DNA of 64,000 nucleotides from Orrella marina (GCF_003058465.1 NZ_CP028901.1:930001-994000); one strand, 5' to 3'; positions 45,646 to 55,460 are shown, numbered from the stretch's first letter. Notes: a model not told the origin generated them from the letters alone. Numbers and translations are program-made.

Positions 45646-46558
45646 CAAGCACCGCCAAACCAAACCCTGTTTTTCCATACCCATTGCCGTTATAGAGCAT
45701 ATACCGGGCGCCGTTGTGATTAAATACAAACGGGTACTCGATCATTTCAGAATTCCACCCGCACGGTGAAACGTCAATTCCAGCCATCTTCAAATCCAAC
45801 ATCCAATTTTTTCCATTAGCTGATCTGGCGTAACCGATACGGTATTTCTCGCCAGCACCACTGCGAAAAGAAAACCACATCTCAAAATCGCCACCATCAT
45901 TTAGCACTGTGGTTGGCCTTGAAAAGGCTTGGGCAAGTCCAAGCTCGTATGGCACGGCTAGGCCGGTACGAAACCAATTACTGCCGTCATCTGACGTAGC
46001 ATGTTGAATTACGTGCAACATTTCGCCATTGCCCGCATCCCACTTGAGTGTTGATCCATACCACATATCGAACCCACCCGATGGTCTTGCTTGCACCCAA
46101 GGATAAGACAAGCTGATCGGGTCGATTGAATCGATACCCATAAAGGGCTTCTCGTCTTCCAGTTGAAGGGAGAGTTCCGGGGTGACGATCAGTCGGCCGA
46201 TATCTCCTCTCCAATGCCCACCGGGAGGATTCTGCCAGCCCATGAATAAGATATATCGAATGCCATTCGCCTCGTAGCAATTGCCAATACTTACACCATC
46301 TGAATAAAAGCTTCCAACGGGCCCGTGCTCGAAAATTGGAGAGTGATGTTCAGTGATAACTTTGCGCTGAACGATATCAACGTCTACTGCCCCCACAGAG
46401 GACCGATTCTGATCGTCGCGACCACTAAAAAAGATGCGATAAACATCTCCTGCCATATGGACAGGTAAAGGATTAGCGGCATGCGAGATCAACTTTGGAT
46501 GCTGGACACTTTCTCTGGGAACATAAAGCTGACCAAATTTCTTCCAACGCCTTGTCAT
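45635..46558 (-). CDS. Five-bladed beta-propeller protein (GH43/GH32-like fold)
   Basis: 307 aa with repeated blade motifs: YRIFFSGRDDQNRSSVGAVD, IRYILFMGWQNPPGGHW, FDMWYGSTLKWDAGNG, FEMWFSFRSGAGEKYRIGYA and ARYMLYNGNGYG. No signal peptide, so it is probably cytoplasmic. Such propellers in glycan operons are annotated as glycosidase- or glycosyltransferase-like, but catalytic acids cannot be assigned with confidence. It overlaps both neighbours slightly. Confidence 0.7.
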   Translation of the reverse strand: MTRRWKKFGQLYVPRESVQHPKLISHAANPLPVHMAGDVYRIFFSGRDDQNRSSVGAVDVDIVQRKVITEHHSPIFEHGPVGSFYSDGVSIGNCYEANGIRYILFMGWQNPPGGHWRGDIGRLIVTPELSLQLEDEKPFMGIDSIDPISLSYPWVQARPSGGFDMWYGSTLKWDAGNGEMLHVIQHATSDDGSNWFRTGLAVPYELGLAQAFSRPTTVLNDGGDFEMWFSFRSGAGEKYRIGYARSANGKNWMLDLKMAGIDVSPCGWNSEMIEYPFVFNHNGARYMLYNGNGYGKTGFGLAVLDDR

Positions 46559-47216
46559 ATGCCCCTCAACCTTATACTGGGCACTTTTGATCGCTCGGTA
46601 GCAGTACCAATATAGACGCCTTCAGGCGCTGCATCTGCGAGTAGTAGAGCTCCAGCGCCGACGACACATCTATCCCCGATTTTGATGTGATCACGTAATG
46701 TGGCGTTTACGCCAACGAAACACTGCTCACCAATTTCCACCCCACCCGAGATGACCACATGCGATGCAATGAAGGTGTGATCATGAATTACTGAATGGTG
46801 GCCGATATGGTTACCGCTCCACAAAGTCACGTTGTTGCCTATCTTTACGAACGGCTGAATGGTGTTGTCTTCAAAAATAAAACAGTTTTCGCCGATTCTT
46901 CCTTCATTGAGCACGGTAGCACGCGAGCTGATGTAGCTCACCAGTTTGTAGCCCATCTCCTTGGCAGCGAGAAACTTTTCTTTGCGGACAGCATTGATCT
47001 TGGAATAGCTGAGCGCAATGAACAGATCATAGTTCTCTGGAGGATAAAGCGCAGCGACTTTCTCGAAGGGCACCACCGGGAGATCGCAGAAGGAAGACGC
47101 ATCCAGGTATGCGGCATCGACAGTAAAGGCAGCCACCTCGTAGGACGAGTCGCTAGTGAAGTAGAAATGGCAAGCTGGGCAATGTCGCCCGAGCCAAATA
47201 TCACGAGTTTCTTCAC
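46555..47216 (-). pseudogene. PglD-like sugar O/N-acetyltransferase, frameshifted
   Basis: The GTG at 47216, preceded by GAGGGG, starts KKLVIFGSGDIAQLA, the NAD(P)-like N-terminal motif of PglD-type acetyltransferases. Just after, near 47170, one base is missing. The continuation HFYFTSDSSYEVAAFTVDAA is in another frame and runs to the end through a left-handed beta-helix (GENCFIFEDNTIQPFVKIGN, GNHIGHHSVIHDHTFIASHV). Everything downstream is intact, so this is a single-base lesion or a sequencing error. Confidence 0.8.
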
Positions 47217-47223
47217 TGGCCCC

Positions 47224-49092
47224 TCACTTGCGGTAGACAATCTTGTAATCGAGCGCGCAGATCACTTCGGGCGCCACAGACTTGAACTGATTGCGGGCGA
47301 TATCCTCGGCACTAACCAGCGGCTGGTTGAACTGGCGATACCTGAAGTCGTAATCGCCCGCTTCCGCCCCCCGCTGCTGCAAGTAGATGCGGCTCATGTA
47401 CTCGAAGAGTGGTCGCCAGGACTCGAAATAGCAGCCGGCCTTACCTATCACCGCACGTCGGAAACGCAGCGTATGCCCAAAATAGAGACGATCAGACGCG
47501 TGCATAGAGAGCCGCGAGCCATCCTCAGCGAACAGCGGGACACGCTCGTGAAAGTCGACAGAGTCCAGCACAAACCAATTCTCCGCCATGCGCAGATCGG
47601 TCTTGTTAAAGACATCGATCGGCGTGATGCCATAGATGTGCGCCAGGCGCGCACCGAGATTGGGCAGGCCGTTCCAGCCGATATAGGGCGCAGGCACCGC
47701 TGCGAAATAGAACAGGATAAGCAGGCACACATGCAGGGTAACGGCCTGTGGGAGGCTCGAACGGCTTTCCTCGACGCTCGCCGAGCGGAAGAACTTGCTC
47801 CGCGGCAGCGCGCAGACCCCGAACAGACGGGTGCGGCGCTCGGCAACGAAGCGATAGATTCGCGGGCCGACCCACAGTAACCGCCCGAGCAGCAGCAGGG
47901 GCAAGAGGGGCCAGAGCAGCACCAGGGTACGGCTCAGCTGAACGTAGAAGTCGTAACCACGGAACAACTTGCGGCTCTGTCCATCCACGCCATACAGATC
48001 AGTCAGCGCCTGCTCCATGCCGAGCCCGATCTCGTCCAGCAGCGGCTTGTTCTTCGAGAGCGGGCGCAGGTTGACCCGGCCAAATATGTCCAGCAGGGTG
48101 ACCGCCTGCACGGTCCGGTCACAGAGGTTGCAGCGGTCGTCATAGAGCACCTCCAGCGGCTGCCGGCGGTCCAGGCCGGAAACAGACCAGAAGAGCGCAA
48201 GCCACAGCAACACCTCGATCTCGGCCAGATAACCCAGCTGCAGGAAGAACATCGACAGCGCAAAGAACAACCAGCCCCACACGATCACATAGAGGCGAAA
48301 CCAGCCGCCCAGCAAGACGAAAGGCAGGACGGCCGGATACCACAGCATCATCATCCACAGAGAGCCCTTTGCCAGCCCCACGGCTACCGCACTGGAAGTG
48401 AACACCGCACTGAACTGCTCATGCCAGACAGCCATGAAGTTGTTGCTCAGCAGCAGAGGGCCTGCGCTGCCATCCATCCAGGCTGGCTCGTTGAGATGGA
48501 TCGCGATGGAGTACACGCAAACCGCCCAGTAGCTGGCCAGCGCAGTGAACTTGGCATAAAAGATGATTTCCCGCCCCGGCACCCCGCTGTAGTAGAGCAG
48601 TGGCCAGTGCAGATTGGGCAGGCGCTTGAGCAATGCGGAGTCCAGGGACAGGTGCTTGCCGGCATTCACCAGCAACAGCAGCACCGCCAGAATGGCGCCG
48701 ATGTCATTGCCCAGGGTCGACTTGGCCACTACAAAGTCGCCGTACTGCCACATAGCCCCGACCAGAAATACCAGCACCCATTGCGTCAACAGCCCCAGCG
48801 CTAGCAGAGCACCGGCAAGCATCTCGGCGCCGGCCCAAAGTCCCACTGCCGAAAAGCGCTCCGAGTCCAGCAGCAGCCCATAGACATCCAGCCCCCTGGC
48901 GAACAGGATCAGACCGAAGAGCACGCGCAACAGTGCGAACTTGTTGTGCTCGAATGCCGAGTTACTAGGAAATGCGCGAGGCGCCATGCTCCCGGCAAAG
49001 GTGGACATCAGGTCCCGCAGCCAAGGTAGGAGCTTCACCAGCAACAGGCAAGCCGCCAGAGAACCCAAAAACCATACACTCAATGTCCACAT
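47224..49092 (-). CDS. HTTM-like multi-helix membrane protein fused to a DCC (DUF393) domain
   Basis: 622 aa. The N-terminal half has many membrane segments and resembles HTTM/vitamin-K-carboxylase-like proteins. A thiol-disulfide DCC domain follows in the middle (LEVLYDDRCNLCDRTVQAVT, a CxxC motif). The C-terminal third includes another membrane helix and a soluble region. It lies between a methyltransferase (3-base gap) and the acetyltransferase. Role in glycan export or modification unknown. Confidence 0.7.
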   Translation of the reverse strand: MWTLSVWFLGSLAACLLLVKLLPWLRDLMSTFAGSMAPRAFPSNSAFEHNKFALLRVLFGLILFARGLDVYGLLLDSERFSAVGLWAGAEMLAGALLALGLLTQWVLVFLVGAMWQYGDFVVAKSTLGNDIGAILAVLLLLVNAGKHLSLDSALLKRLPNLHWPLLYYSGVPGREIIFYAKFTALASYWAVCVYSIAIHLNEPAWMDGSAGPLLLSNNFMAVWHEQFSAVFTSSAVAVGLAKGSLWMMMLWYPAVLPFVLLGGWFRLYVIVWGWLFFALSMFFLQLGYLAEIEVLLWLALFWSVSGLDRRQPLEVLYDDRCNLCDRTVQAVTLLDIFGRVNLRPLSKNKPLLDEIGLGMEQALTDLYGVDGQSRKLFRGYDFYVQLSRTLVLLWPLLPLLLLGRLLWVGPRIYRFVAERRTRLFGVCALPRSKFFRSASVEESRSSLPQAVTLHVCLLILFYFAAVPAPYIGWNGLPNLGARLAHIYGITPIDVFNKTDLRMAENWFVLDSVDFHERVPLFAEDGSRLSMHASDRLYFGHTLRFRRAVIGKAGCYFESWRPLFEYMSRIYLQQRGAEAGDYDFRYRQFNQPLVSAEDIARNQFKSVAPEVICALDYKIVYRK

Positions 49093-49095
49093 TTC

Positions 49096-49731
49096 TCAAG
49101 TCTTCCTTACCAAAATTGTGAATTCATAAAGACCATAGTCATGAAGCAATGCGACCTGACGGGAATAGCGACGTTTGCACAAATCAAACAAGCGACATGG
49201 GTCTGCGTAATAGAGATAGTCGCGCTTTTTGTCCTCGTCTGAGTACGAGGTCAGGCAGTTGAACGCGAATCCAAGACTGCTGGTTCGGTCAAGGACGTCC
49301 AAGGTGGCCTGCAGATAATCAAACCACTCTGCATCCGAGCGCCCCAGTCGCACATTAAAGATACCACTGGCCAAGCCATAGTCAGCCACTTCGTCTGGCT
49401 CTGCCGCAGTGATGAAACGAGTTTGATCAGCAGTATCGTGCCGTTGCTCTGCCACCTTGATCATTTCCTGGGAAACATCCACCCCAAGATATGTGCAGTT
49501 TGCGTGCTTGTCTCGCAGATAGTCGAGCAAGGCGCCGTAGCCGCAACCCAGGTCATTCAGGGAAAAATTAGGCGTCTTGGGGTCAATGATTTTGCACAAT
49601 TGCGCAAACCTGACCATCTGGCTTTCTTCACCATTCCAGTCGACCCCGCGAGGCGTACCACCATGTTCCGCAAGTTTTTCAGCGTAATAAGTTGCAACCT
49701 CGTCGAGCAGACTAGTCTTGTTGTTTTGCAT
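49096..49731 (-). CDS. Class I SAM-dependent methyltransferase
   Basis: 211 aa with motif I SLNDLGCGYGALLDYLRDKH, the acidic loop YLGVDVSQEMIKVAEQRH and a post-I strand ending in ASGIFNVRLG. No membrane segments. The start overlaps the upstream GT2 by 20 bp. The substrate is unknown; the operon context points to a sugar or lipid-linked intermediate. Confidence 0.82.
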   Translation of the reverse strand: MQNNKTSLLDEVATYYAEKLAEHGGTPRGVDWNGEESQMVRFAQLCKIIDPKTPNFSLNDLGCGYGALLDYLRDKHANCTYLGVDVSQEMIKVAEQRHDTADQTRFITAAEPDEVADYGLASGIFNVRLGRSDAEWFDYLQATLDVLDRTSSLGFAFNCLTSYSDEDKKRDYLYYADPCRLFDLCKRRYSRQVALLHDYGLYEFTILVRKT

Positions 49732-50641
49732 AAATCTGCCTCACGATGGTATATGGGCGCTGCTTGGTTTCAGAGAATATCTTGGATAGGTAGATACCCA
49801 CGACACCGATAAAAGAGATAACCATGCCTCCAAGGAGCCAAATAGAGGCCATGACTGATGTCCATCCGCTCATGGGTTTTGCAAGGAATAGCCAGTGCGT
49901 AACCAGATACACGATGTAAGCTAGAGCAAACAGCGAGATCGCTACGCCGATGTAAAAAATGCTGACCAGCGGAGCATTGCTGAATGACGTCACCGAGTTG
50001 ACCAGCAATGACATCTTCCGGCGGAAGGTGTAAGTGGTTTCACTGGTATGGTGCTTCTTGATTACCTGAGGGCGCTGGTCGAAACCGGTGATGTGCCACA
50101 GGCCCGCCATAAAAACTTCGCGCTCCTGATGACACAACAGCGCATCAACATAGCGCCTCGCCATCAGCCGAGTGGTCACTACGTTTTCTGGTAGCGCAAG
50201 TCCCGTTAGCGCTTTGAAGAAACGATAAAACCACTGACCGCTCCAACGCTCAAACCAGTTTCCTTTTCTGCGCTCCTGAACTCCGTAAACGACATCACAG
50301 CGGTCTTGCTTCATCTGCTGCGCGAACGCCTCTAGCCACTCCGGTTCCTCTTCAAGGTCGCTATCGATGAGAAAAACCAGCTCTCCTTTGGCCTGCGCCA
50401 ATCCAGTCATCATCGCCTTGTGATGCCCAAAGTTACGGGCCAAATCAACTACAACAACGTGTGAATCCTGTTCGGTGAGTCTGACAGCCAGATCCAGGCT
50501 GTTGTCTGGTGACCCATCATTCACAAGCACAATTTCATAATCGTCTCCAACCATCCGCTTTGCACTAGCGCTCGCACGTTCGTGAAACTCGTTGATATAA
50601 GGAGCAGACTGGTAGAGGGTTGCGACTATTGAAAGCGTCAT
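49712..50641 (-). CDS. Membrane GT2 glycosyltransferase (ArnC/GtrB-like)
   Basis: 309 aa. GT-A domain: [57 protein letters not shown] and the metal site [14 protein letters not shown]. Two C-terminal membrane helices ([19 protein letters not shown] and [18 protein letters not shown]). This architecture loads sugars onto undecaprenyl phosphate, and the operon also has a GtrA flippase gene. Overlaps wbqC-like by ATGA. Confidence 0.88.
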   Translation of the reverse strand: MTLSIVATLYQSAPYINEFHERASASAKRMVGDDYEIVLVNDGSPDNSLDLAVRLTEQDSHVVVVDLARNFGHHKAMMTGLAQAKGELVFLIDSDLEEEPEWLEAFAQQMKQDRCDVVYGVQERRKGNWFERWSGQWFYRFFKALTGLALPENVVTTRLMARRYVDALLCHQEREVFMAGLWHITGFDQRPQVIKKHHTSETTYTFRRKMSLLVNSVTSFSNAPLVSIFYIGVAISLFALAYIVYLVTHWLFLAKPMSGWTSVMASIWLLGGMVISFIGVVGIYLSKIFSETKQRPYTIVRQIYAKQQD

Positions 50642-51330
50642 GCCACATACCTCATGTATCGAGGACTGTCTTTGCCACAGTTAAACAAAAGATCAAGGAT
50701 TGTGACACCATGAGTGAACTCACCCCAAAGCTGTGGGTACGCGGGGTATCCGGCGTAGTCGAACCAGGTCAGCTTAATCCCCAGATCCGAAAAAACCTTT
50801 TCATCGACATAGTCCTTGGCTGCCGGTCCTGAGATGTACTCGGTGCCACCAGCTTGCACACACAGATCTGCGAGCCGCTCCGTCTTCCCATCAAGCAGCG
50901 TGTAATCCCAAGAACTTGTAATGGCGGTTTTTATTGCCAGGTAATTGCAGATAGCTTCGATAAAACGACGGTTGAGTTGCGAAATGTGAGTGAAGTTCTG
51001 CTCAAGGTACAGCGGCTCCAACCATGAAGCGATTTCCGAGAAATGGGGAGCCCGGCGATAGTTCTGCGCCAATGCTTTCCAATGTGCAGCGGCCCAGTCA
51101 GTGCCATCAATCTCAGTCTCTCTGATTTTTTGGTGGTACTTACCTTTCACCAGAACAGGAACCGTGAACCACTGAACCCCTTGGGGCGTTTTGATTTGAT
51201 TTCGATTGCGCCAGTCGCGGCGCGTGTACTGCATGTCGTCGTAAAGAATGAATTCATCGACAGCTGCAATCATGTCGAAGTAGCCCTTCCACGGAATGTA
51301 GTTGGACTGGACTATGGCGATCTTCTTCAT
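50638..51330 (-). CDS. WbqC-family protein
   Basis: 230 aa with the family N-terminus [40 protein letters not shown] and the C-terminal [20 protein letters not shown]. WbqC-like proteins occur in O-antigen clusters; their activity is not settled. First gene of the minus-strand glycan operon; its upstream region is taken up by the IS3/IS30 compound element, so the native promoter may be lost. Confidence 0.85.
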   Translation of the reverse strand: MKKIAIVQSNYIPWKGYFDMIAAVDEFILYDDMQYTRRDWRNRNQIKTPQGVQWFTVPVLVKGKYHQKIRETEIDGTDWAAAHWKALAQNYRRAPHFSEIASWLEPLYLEQNFTHISQLNRRFIEAICNYLAIKTAITSSWDYTLLDGKTERLADLCVQAGGTEYISGPAAKDYVDEKVFSDLGIKLTWFDYAGYPAYPQLWGEFTHGVTILDLLFNCGKDSPRYMRYVA

Positions 51331-51409
51331 TGCGTCATATCTTCACGTAGCTTTAGGCAGGCCATTAGTGTGAAGCGCCCCGGCTTTCGTGGAGGCTGGT
51401 TGGTTTAAG

Positions 51410-51716
51410 TTAGACCTCGACAGCGACCTTTTCAGTCAGTTGCCGATAATAATTTTCTTCAGCTTCTGCCGGTGGAATATACCCGATAGGCGCCAACAGG
51501 CGATGGTGGTTGAACCACGAGACCCATTCGAGCGTAGCCAATTCCACGGATGCCTTGGTTTTCCAGGGGCCACGCCGATGTATCACTTCAGCTTTGTATA
51601 GACCGTTGATAGTTTCCGCTAACGCATTGTCGTAGCTGTCTCCACGACTGCCCACAGAGGGCTCAATACCGGCCTCAGCGAGTCGCTCTGTGTATCGAAT
51701 ACTGACGTATTGGGTG
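51410..51716 (-). pseudogene. IS3-type OrfB, C-terminal fragment (left arm)
   Basis: Starts inside the catalytic core (QYVSIRYTERLAEAGIEPSV), has the last catalytic Glu (SYDNALAETINGLYKAEVIH) and the end GYIPPAEAEENYYRQL. The first two Asp residues are absent. Mirror image of 53162-53468. Confidence 0.85.
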
Positions 51717-53161
51717 TATTCAACCGGTCGTCGCAACACCTTTAATCATGGAGGTGTTTTATGGGACGACCAGCGGGGTGGATGCAGAAGTTGACAGGGC
51801 GAGGGGCGATGCGCTCGCCTGGTGCGCCGTCACTTCGGTGTGAGATTGAACGTAGGTTTTGGGATCAGATCGCGACCGGGATCACAAGTGAGAAGGCTGC
51901 TGAAGCGGTTGGCGTGTCGCAAGCAGTCGGCTCCCGCTGGTTCCGTTATCGTGGCGGGATGCCATTGTTTATGTCTAACCCCATCTCCGGAAGATATTTG
52001 TCGTTCGCAGAGCGAGAAGAGATCGGACTGCTCCGAATCCAAGGCGTCGGCATACGCGAGATCTCTCGCCGGCTTGGTCGAAGTCCGTCGACAGTTTCGC
52101 GGGAGCTGACACGTAATGCTGCGACTCGCGGCGGTCGGCTCGAGTATCGGGCTTCGGTTGCACAGTGGAAGGCAGAGCTAGTTGCCAAGAGGCCGAAGCC
52201 GTCGAAACTGGTGACCAACCCGCAACTGTGCCACTACGTCCAAGATCGCTTAGTCGGCAAGATTCGTGACGCTAAGGGTCGCGAGATTGCAGGCCCTGGG
52301 CAGTCACCGTTCAAGGGTCGGAATAAACCACATCGCGGTGATCGAAAATGGGTCAATGGTTGGTCACCTGAGCAGATTGCCAACCGACTTCCGATCGATT
52401 TTCCAGATGACAAAACGATGCGAATCTCTCACGAAGCCATCTATCAAGCCCTCTACATTCAGGGACGCGGTGCTCTTAAACGCGAGCTGGTGCACTGCCT
52501 GCGCACTGGGCGGGCATTGCGCGTGCCAAGAGCCCGAGCGCAGGCCAAGGCTTGGGCGCATGTCAGCGAGAATGTGATGATCTCCAGTCGCCCTGCAGAG
52601 GCAGAAGACCGAGCTGTGCCTGGACATTGGGAAGGTGATTTGATCATAGGTCTGAACCGGTCGGCGATCGGAACGCTGGTCGAGCGATCAAGCCGATTCA
52701 CCATGCTCGTCCATCTGCCTCGCGAGAGTGGTTATGGGTTGGTTCCTCGGACGAAAAACGGCCCGGCACTGGCTGGCTACGCGGCGGTCACCATGGCCAA
52801 TGCGCTCAAAAGAACTGTGACGGCACTGCCTGCTGAATTATGGCGGTCATTGACCTGGGATCGTGGCAAGGAACTATCCGATCATGCCCGGTTCTCCATC
52901 GAGTCTGGGGTGAAGGTCTTTTTTGCCGATCCCCACAGCCCCAGGCAGCGTGGCACGAACGAGAATACGAATGGCCTTCTACGACAATACTTCCCGAAAG
53001 GCACTGACCTGTCTCGATGGAGTGCTGAGGAGATCCAAGCCGTTGCTCACACGCTGAACGCTAGGCCTCGGAAAACGCTTGGTTGGAAGACTCCGGCTGA
53101 AACCTTGAACGAGCATCTACAATCCATCCAACAGCCCAGTGTTGCGACGACCGGTTGAATA
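51717..53161 (+). mobile_element. IS30-family element
   Basis: 1445 bp with inverted ends sharing CAACCGGTCGTCGCAACAC. Carries one intact transposase. Because both flanks are the same IS3 sequence in opposite orientation, a target duplication cannot be separated from the flanking repeats. Confidence 0.8.
51761..53158 (+). CDS. IS30-family transposase
   Basis: 465 aa. HTH regions at the N-terminus (RRFWDQIATGITSEKAAEAV and LSFAEREEIGLLRIQGVG, then REISRRLGRSPSTVSRELTR). DDE core: AVPGHWEGDLIIGLNRSAIG (Asp), LTWDRGKELSDHARF (Asp) and GTNENTNGLLRQYFPKGTDL (Glu). A GGAGG precedes the ATG. Intact and probably functional. Confidence 0.93.
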   Translation: MGRPAGWMQKLTGRGAMRSPGAPSLRCEIERRFWDQIATGITSEKAAEAVGVSQAVGSRWFRYRGGMPLFMSNPISGRYLSFAEREEIGLLRIQGVGIREISRRLGRSPSTVSRELTRNAATRGGRLEYRASVAQWKAELVAKRPKPSKLVTNPQLCHYVQDRLVGKIRDAKGREIAGPGQSPFKGRNKPHRGDRKWVNGWSPEQIANRLPIDFPDDKTMRISHEAIYQALYIQGRGALKRELVHCLRTGRALRVPRARAQAKAWAHVSENVMISSRPAEAEDRAVPGHWEGDLIIGLNRSAIGTLVERSSRFTMLVHLPRESGYGLVPRTKNGPALAGYAAVTMANALKRTVTALPAELWRSLTWDRGKELSDHARFSIESGVKVFFADPHSPRQRGTNENTNGLLRQYFPKGTDLSRWSAEEIQAVAHTLNARPRKTLGWKTPAETLNEHLQSIQQPSVATTG

Positions 53162-53468
53162 CACCCAATACGTCAGTATTCGATACACAGAGCGACTCGC
53201 TGAGGCCGGTATTGAGCCCTCTGTGGGCAGTCGTGGAGACAGCTACGACAATGCGTTAGCGGAAACTATCAACGGTCTATACAAAGCTGAAGTGATACAT
53301 CGGCGTGGCCCCTGGAAAACCAAGGCATCCGTGGAATTGGCTACGCTCGAATGGGTCTCGTGGTTCAACCACCATCGCCTGTTGGCGCCTATCGGGTATA
53401 TTCCACTGGCAGAAGCTGAAGAAAATTATTATCGGCAACTGACTGAAAAGGTCGCTGTCGAGGTCTAA
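53162..53468 (+). pseudogene. IS3-type OrfB, C-terminal fragment (right arm)
   Basis: Same 100 or so codons as the left arm, in the opposite orientation, with GYIPLAEAEE instead of GYIPPAEAEE. Only the catalytic Glu region and C-terminus remain. Confidence 0.85.
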
Positions 53469-53654
53469 CTTAAACCAACCAGCCTCCACGAAAGCCGGGG
53501 CGCTTCAGTCGCTCGTTGGTGCTTGTTGATGCGCAACGATCCGCAGCTTTCCCGATTGGCTGGGTGAGACCCTGACATAACCGAACTACGATCTCGATGC
53601 ACCTCCTAAGTGAGCCGCCGCAAAGCGGTTAGTCGTCACATGGTCAACCGTCCG

Positions 53655-53858
53655 CTATGCAGGTGGTTTCATCAAGTGTGAATGAACAGGCATGTCTTCA
53701 TTGCCCATTTGGAGGCGCAGCGATTTCAGCTGCCGGCGACGTTCCGCGTTTACGGCAACCAAGGCAGCATTTTGTTGTTTAAGTTGATTGATCCGCCGTT
53801 CCGACAGCTTTCTTCCCTTATTTTCTTAAATGGCTTCGGTGCTGGTTGCTGCTAACCC
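53655..53858 (-). pseudogene. Coiled-coil recombinase helper 2, C-terminal part
   Basis: Continuation of 55218-55460 after IS3 copy 3: KGRKLSERRINQLKQQNAAL followed by VAVNAERRRQLKSLRLQM, a strongly charged coiled coil. Joining the parts minus one CCC duplication keeps the frame, but a TAA at 53826-53828 interrupts it, so a second lesion is present. Confidence 0.7.
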
Positions 53859-53902
53859 TAAGGTGGACCCTGTTGTCAAGACAGAATCTGTTGCGGTTTA
53901 AG

Positions 53903-54874
53903 CTAAGTCCATTTCTTCAACCGCAGCGGTACAGCGCTGCCCTGTTTGCTCCCGGGGTGTATCCCCGTGGAGCGTAGCGAAACGGGGGATTCACCCCTCG
54001 TGTCTCTGAAGTGATCCGGGATGCTCGCGCCACCGCCTTCGCAGGTGGCATAGACCTCATCGGGCTTTTTGTAGCCCAGCCCTTGATGGGGTCGTTCAGT
54101 GTTGTAAAACGCAAAGTACTCGGCCAGACCTACGGTCAGCTCGGCCATGCTGCTGTAGCCCCTGAGGTACACGTCTTCGTACTTCACGTTGCGCCAGAGC
54201 CGTTCCACGAAGATGTTATCCAGTGCACGGCCACGACCATCCATACTGATCCGTATCTCTTCACGCTTCAGAATGTCGGTGAATGTCGTGCTCGTGAACT
54301 GGGAGCCCTGGTCACTGTTGAAGATCTCAGGCTTGCCGTGAGTTGCCAGGGCATCTTCCAGGCAGTCAACGCAGAATGCAGAGTCCATGCTGTTACTGAT
54401 GCGCCAGGAGAGCACTTTGCGTGAGTACCAGTCGATGATGGCCACCAGATAGGCGAACCCTCGTGCCAGACGAACGTACGTGATGTCCGTGCTCCACACC
54501 TGGTTCGGCCTGACGACCTGCAAACCACGCAAGAGGTATGGGTAGATCCTGTTCTGCGGGTGCTTCCTGCTAGTGTTTGGCCCGGGAGCCATCCCAGCCA
54601 GCCCCATGCTCGCCATCAGGCGCTGTACCCGCTTGCGGTTGACCGTCAGACCACGATCTTTCAGACAGCGCACCATGCGGCGGCTGCCATAAAAGGGACG
54701 CTGCGTGTACGCCTGATCAATCAGGTGGCACACTTGCAAATCATCGCCACTCGCGGGTTTGAGGCTCTGGTGGCTGTACCAGGTCGCACGGGAAACACCC
54801 GCCAGCGCACATTGCCTGACCAGCGAGAGACTATTCGACGGATCAATCCAGCCCATTCTCGTCTCCAGGCTCAT
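53903..54874 (-). CDS. IS3-family transposase OrfB (copy 3, altered C-terminus)
   Basis: Same catalytic core as the other copies (STDITY, NSDQGSQ, FVERLWRNVKYEDVYL). A one-base deletion after the core gives the ending GIHPGSKQGSAVPLRLKKWT instead of DTPREQ...EEMDLA, 323 aa. The catalytic domain is unaffected, so activity may remain. Confidence 0.88.
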   Translation of the reverse strand: MSLETRMGWIDPSNSLSLVRQCALAGVSRATWYSHQSLKPASGDDLQVCHLIDQAYTQRPFYGSRRMVRCLKDRGLTVNRKRVQRLMASMGLAGMAPGPNTSRKHPQNRIYPYLLRGLQVVRPNQVWSTDITYVRLARGFAYLVAIIDWYSRKVLSWRISNSMDSAFCVDCLEDALATHGKPEIFNSDQGSQFTSTTFTDILKREEIRISMDGRGRALDNIFVERLWRNVKYEDVYLRGYSSMAELTVGLAEYFAFYNTERPHQGLGYKKPDEVYATCEGGGASIPDHFRDTRGESPVSLRSTGIHPGSKQGSAVPLRLKKWT

Positions 54875-55158
54875 AGTCCGGACTTTTTTTTAAGCCAATC
54901 CAGCTCCATCTTGAGCCGACCAATCTCGCCATACAAGGCGTCCTCCTTGGCGTGCTCGACTGGCTTGGGGCCACGCTTGTTGGCAAAGACGCTGCCTGCA
55001 TTGTCCAGGAACTCCTTTTTCCACTGCCGAACCATCATCGGATGCACCTCAAACTTCTGTGCGATCTCGTTGATCGTCATCTCGTTGCGTACGGCTTCCA
55101 ATGCCACTTTGGCTTTGAAGTCGGCACTGTGAACCTTGCGTTTCTTACCTTCCGTCAT
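54871..55158 (-). CDS. IS3-family transposase OrfA (copy 3)
   Basis: 95-aa HTH protein identical to the OrfA of copies 1 and 2, with the same A8 slippage run ahead of OrfB and GGAGG upstream of the ATG. Confidence 0.9.
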   Translation of the reverse strand: MTEGKKRKVHSADFKAKVALEAVRNEMTINEIAQKFEVHPMMVRQWKKEFLDNAGSVFANKRGPKPVEHAKEDALYGEIGRLKMELDWLKKKSGL

Positions 55159-55217
55159 GCTATTGCCCTCCAGGGACATTAGCTTAAACCGGTGTCTGAA
55201 AACTGGGGTCCACTTTA

Positions 55218-55460
55218 CCCTTTGAGTTTGGTGTCTTTTCGTAGCGTGTCCTCGCTCTTATCTTTTCTGTCAGCTAACAGGCTACGAATGGACGGACTTT
55301 TGTAGAGCGACTGTCTAGGAATGTTGGTGGCGGTCGCAATTGACGACATGTTCACCATGCCGTCACTAGGTAACGGCAGACATTCCGATCGGGCGAGGTG
55401 AGACTGAATGCGACTCAGATATTTCTGGCCGATAGTCTTGCCACTTCTTGTATCGGTCAT
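55218..55460 (-). pseudogene. Coiled-coil recombinase helper 2, N-terminal part
   Basis: 81 codons from the ATG at 55460: KTIGQKYLSRIQSHLARSEC and an HTH-like SSIATATNIPRQSLYKSPSI, then charged sequence to the IS3 copy 3 insertion. With 53655-53858 it made a protein of about 147 aa with HTH plus coiled coil, the layout of TnpC-like helper proteins of multi-recombinase transposons. It lies 47 bp downstream of thyA. The family is inferred from layout. Confidence 0.65.

Larger units (their letters stand above)
51371..53507. mobile_element. Compound element: IS30 between inverted IS3 right ends
   Basis: The outer termini TGAAGCGCCCCGGCTTTCG and its complement, each followed inwards by about 345 bp of the same IS3-type element in opposite orientation, flank a complete IS30. 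Both IS3 pieces have lost their 5' parts at the IS30 boundary. The arms differ by at least one base (Pro versus Leu codon). No clear flanking duplication. Confidence 0.8.
53859..55217 (-). mobile_element. IS3-family element, copy 3 of 3
   Basis: 1359 bp, inverted relative to copies 1 and 2, with the same ends. The flanking CCC (53856-53858 and 55218-55220) is a 3-bp duplication. One G is missing in a G5 run near 53966 relative to the other copies, changing the OrfB C-terminus. Confidence 0.94.

Noticed and set aside
46795..47880. 361-codon plus-strand frame
   Set aside because: Antisense to the acetyltransferase and HTTM/DCC genes, which carry clear motifs.
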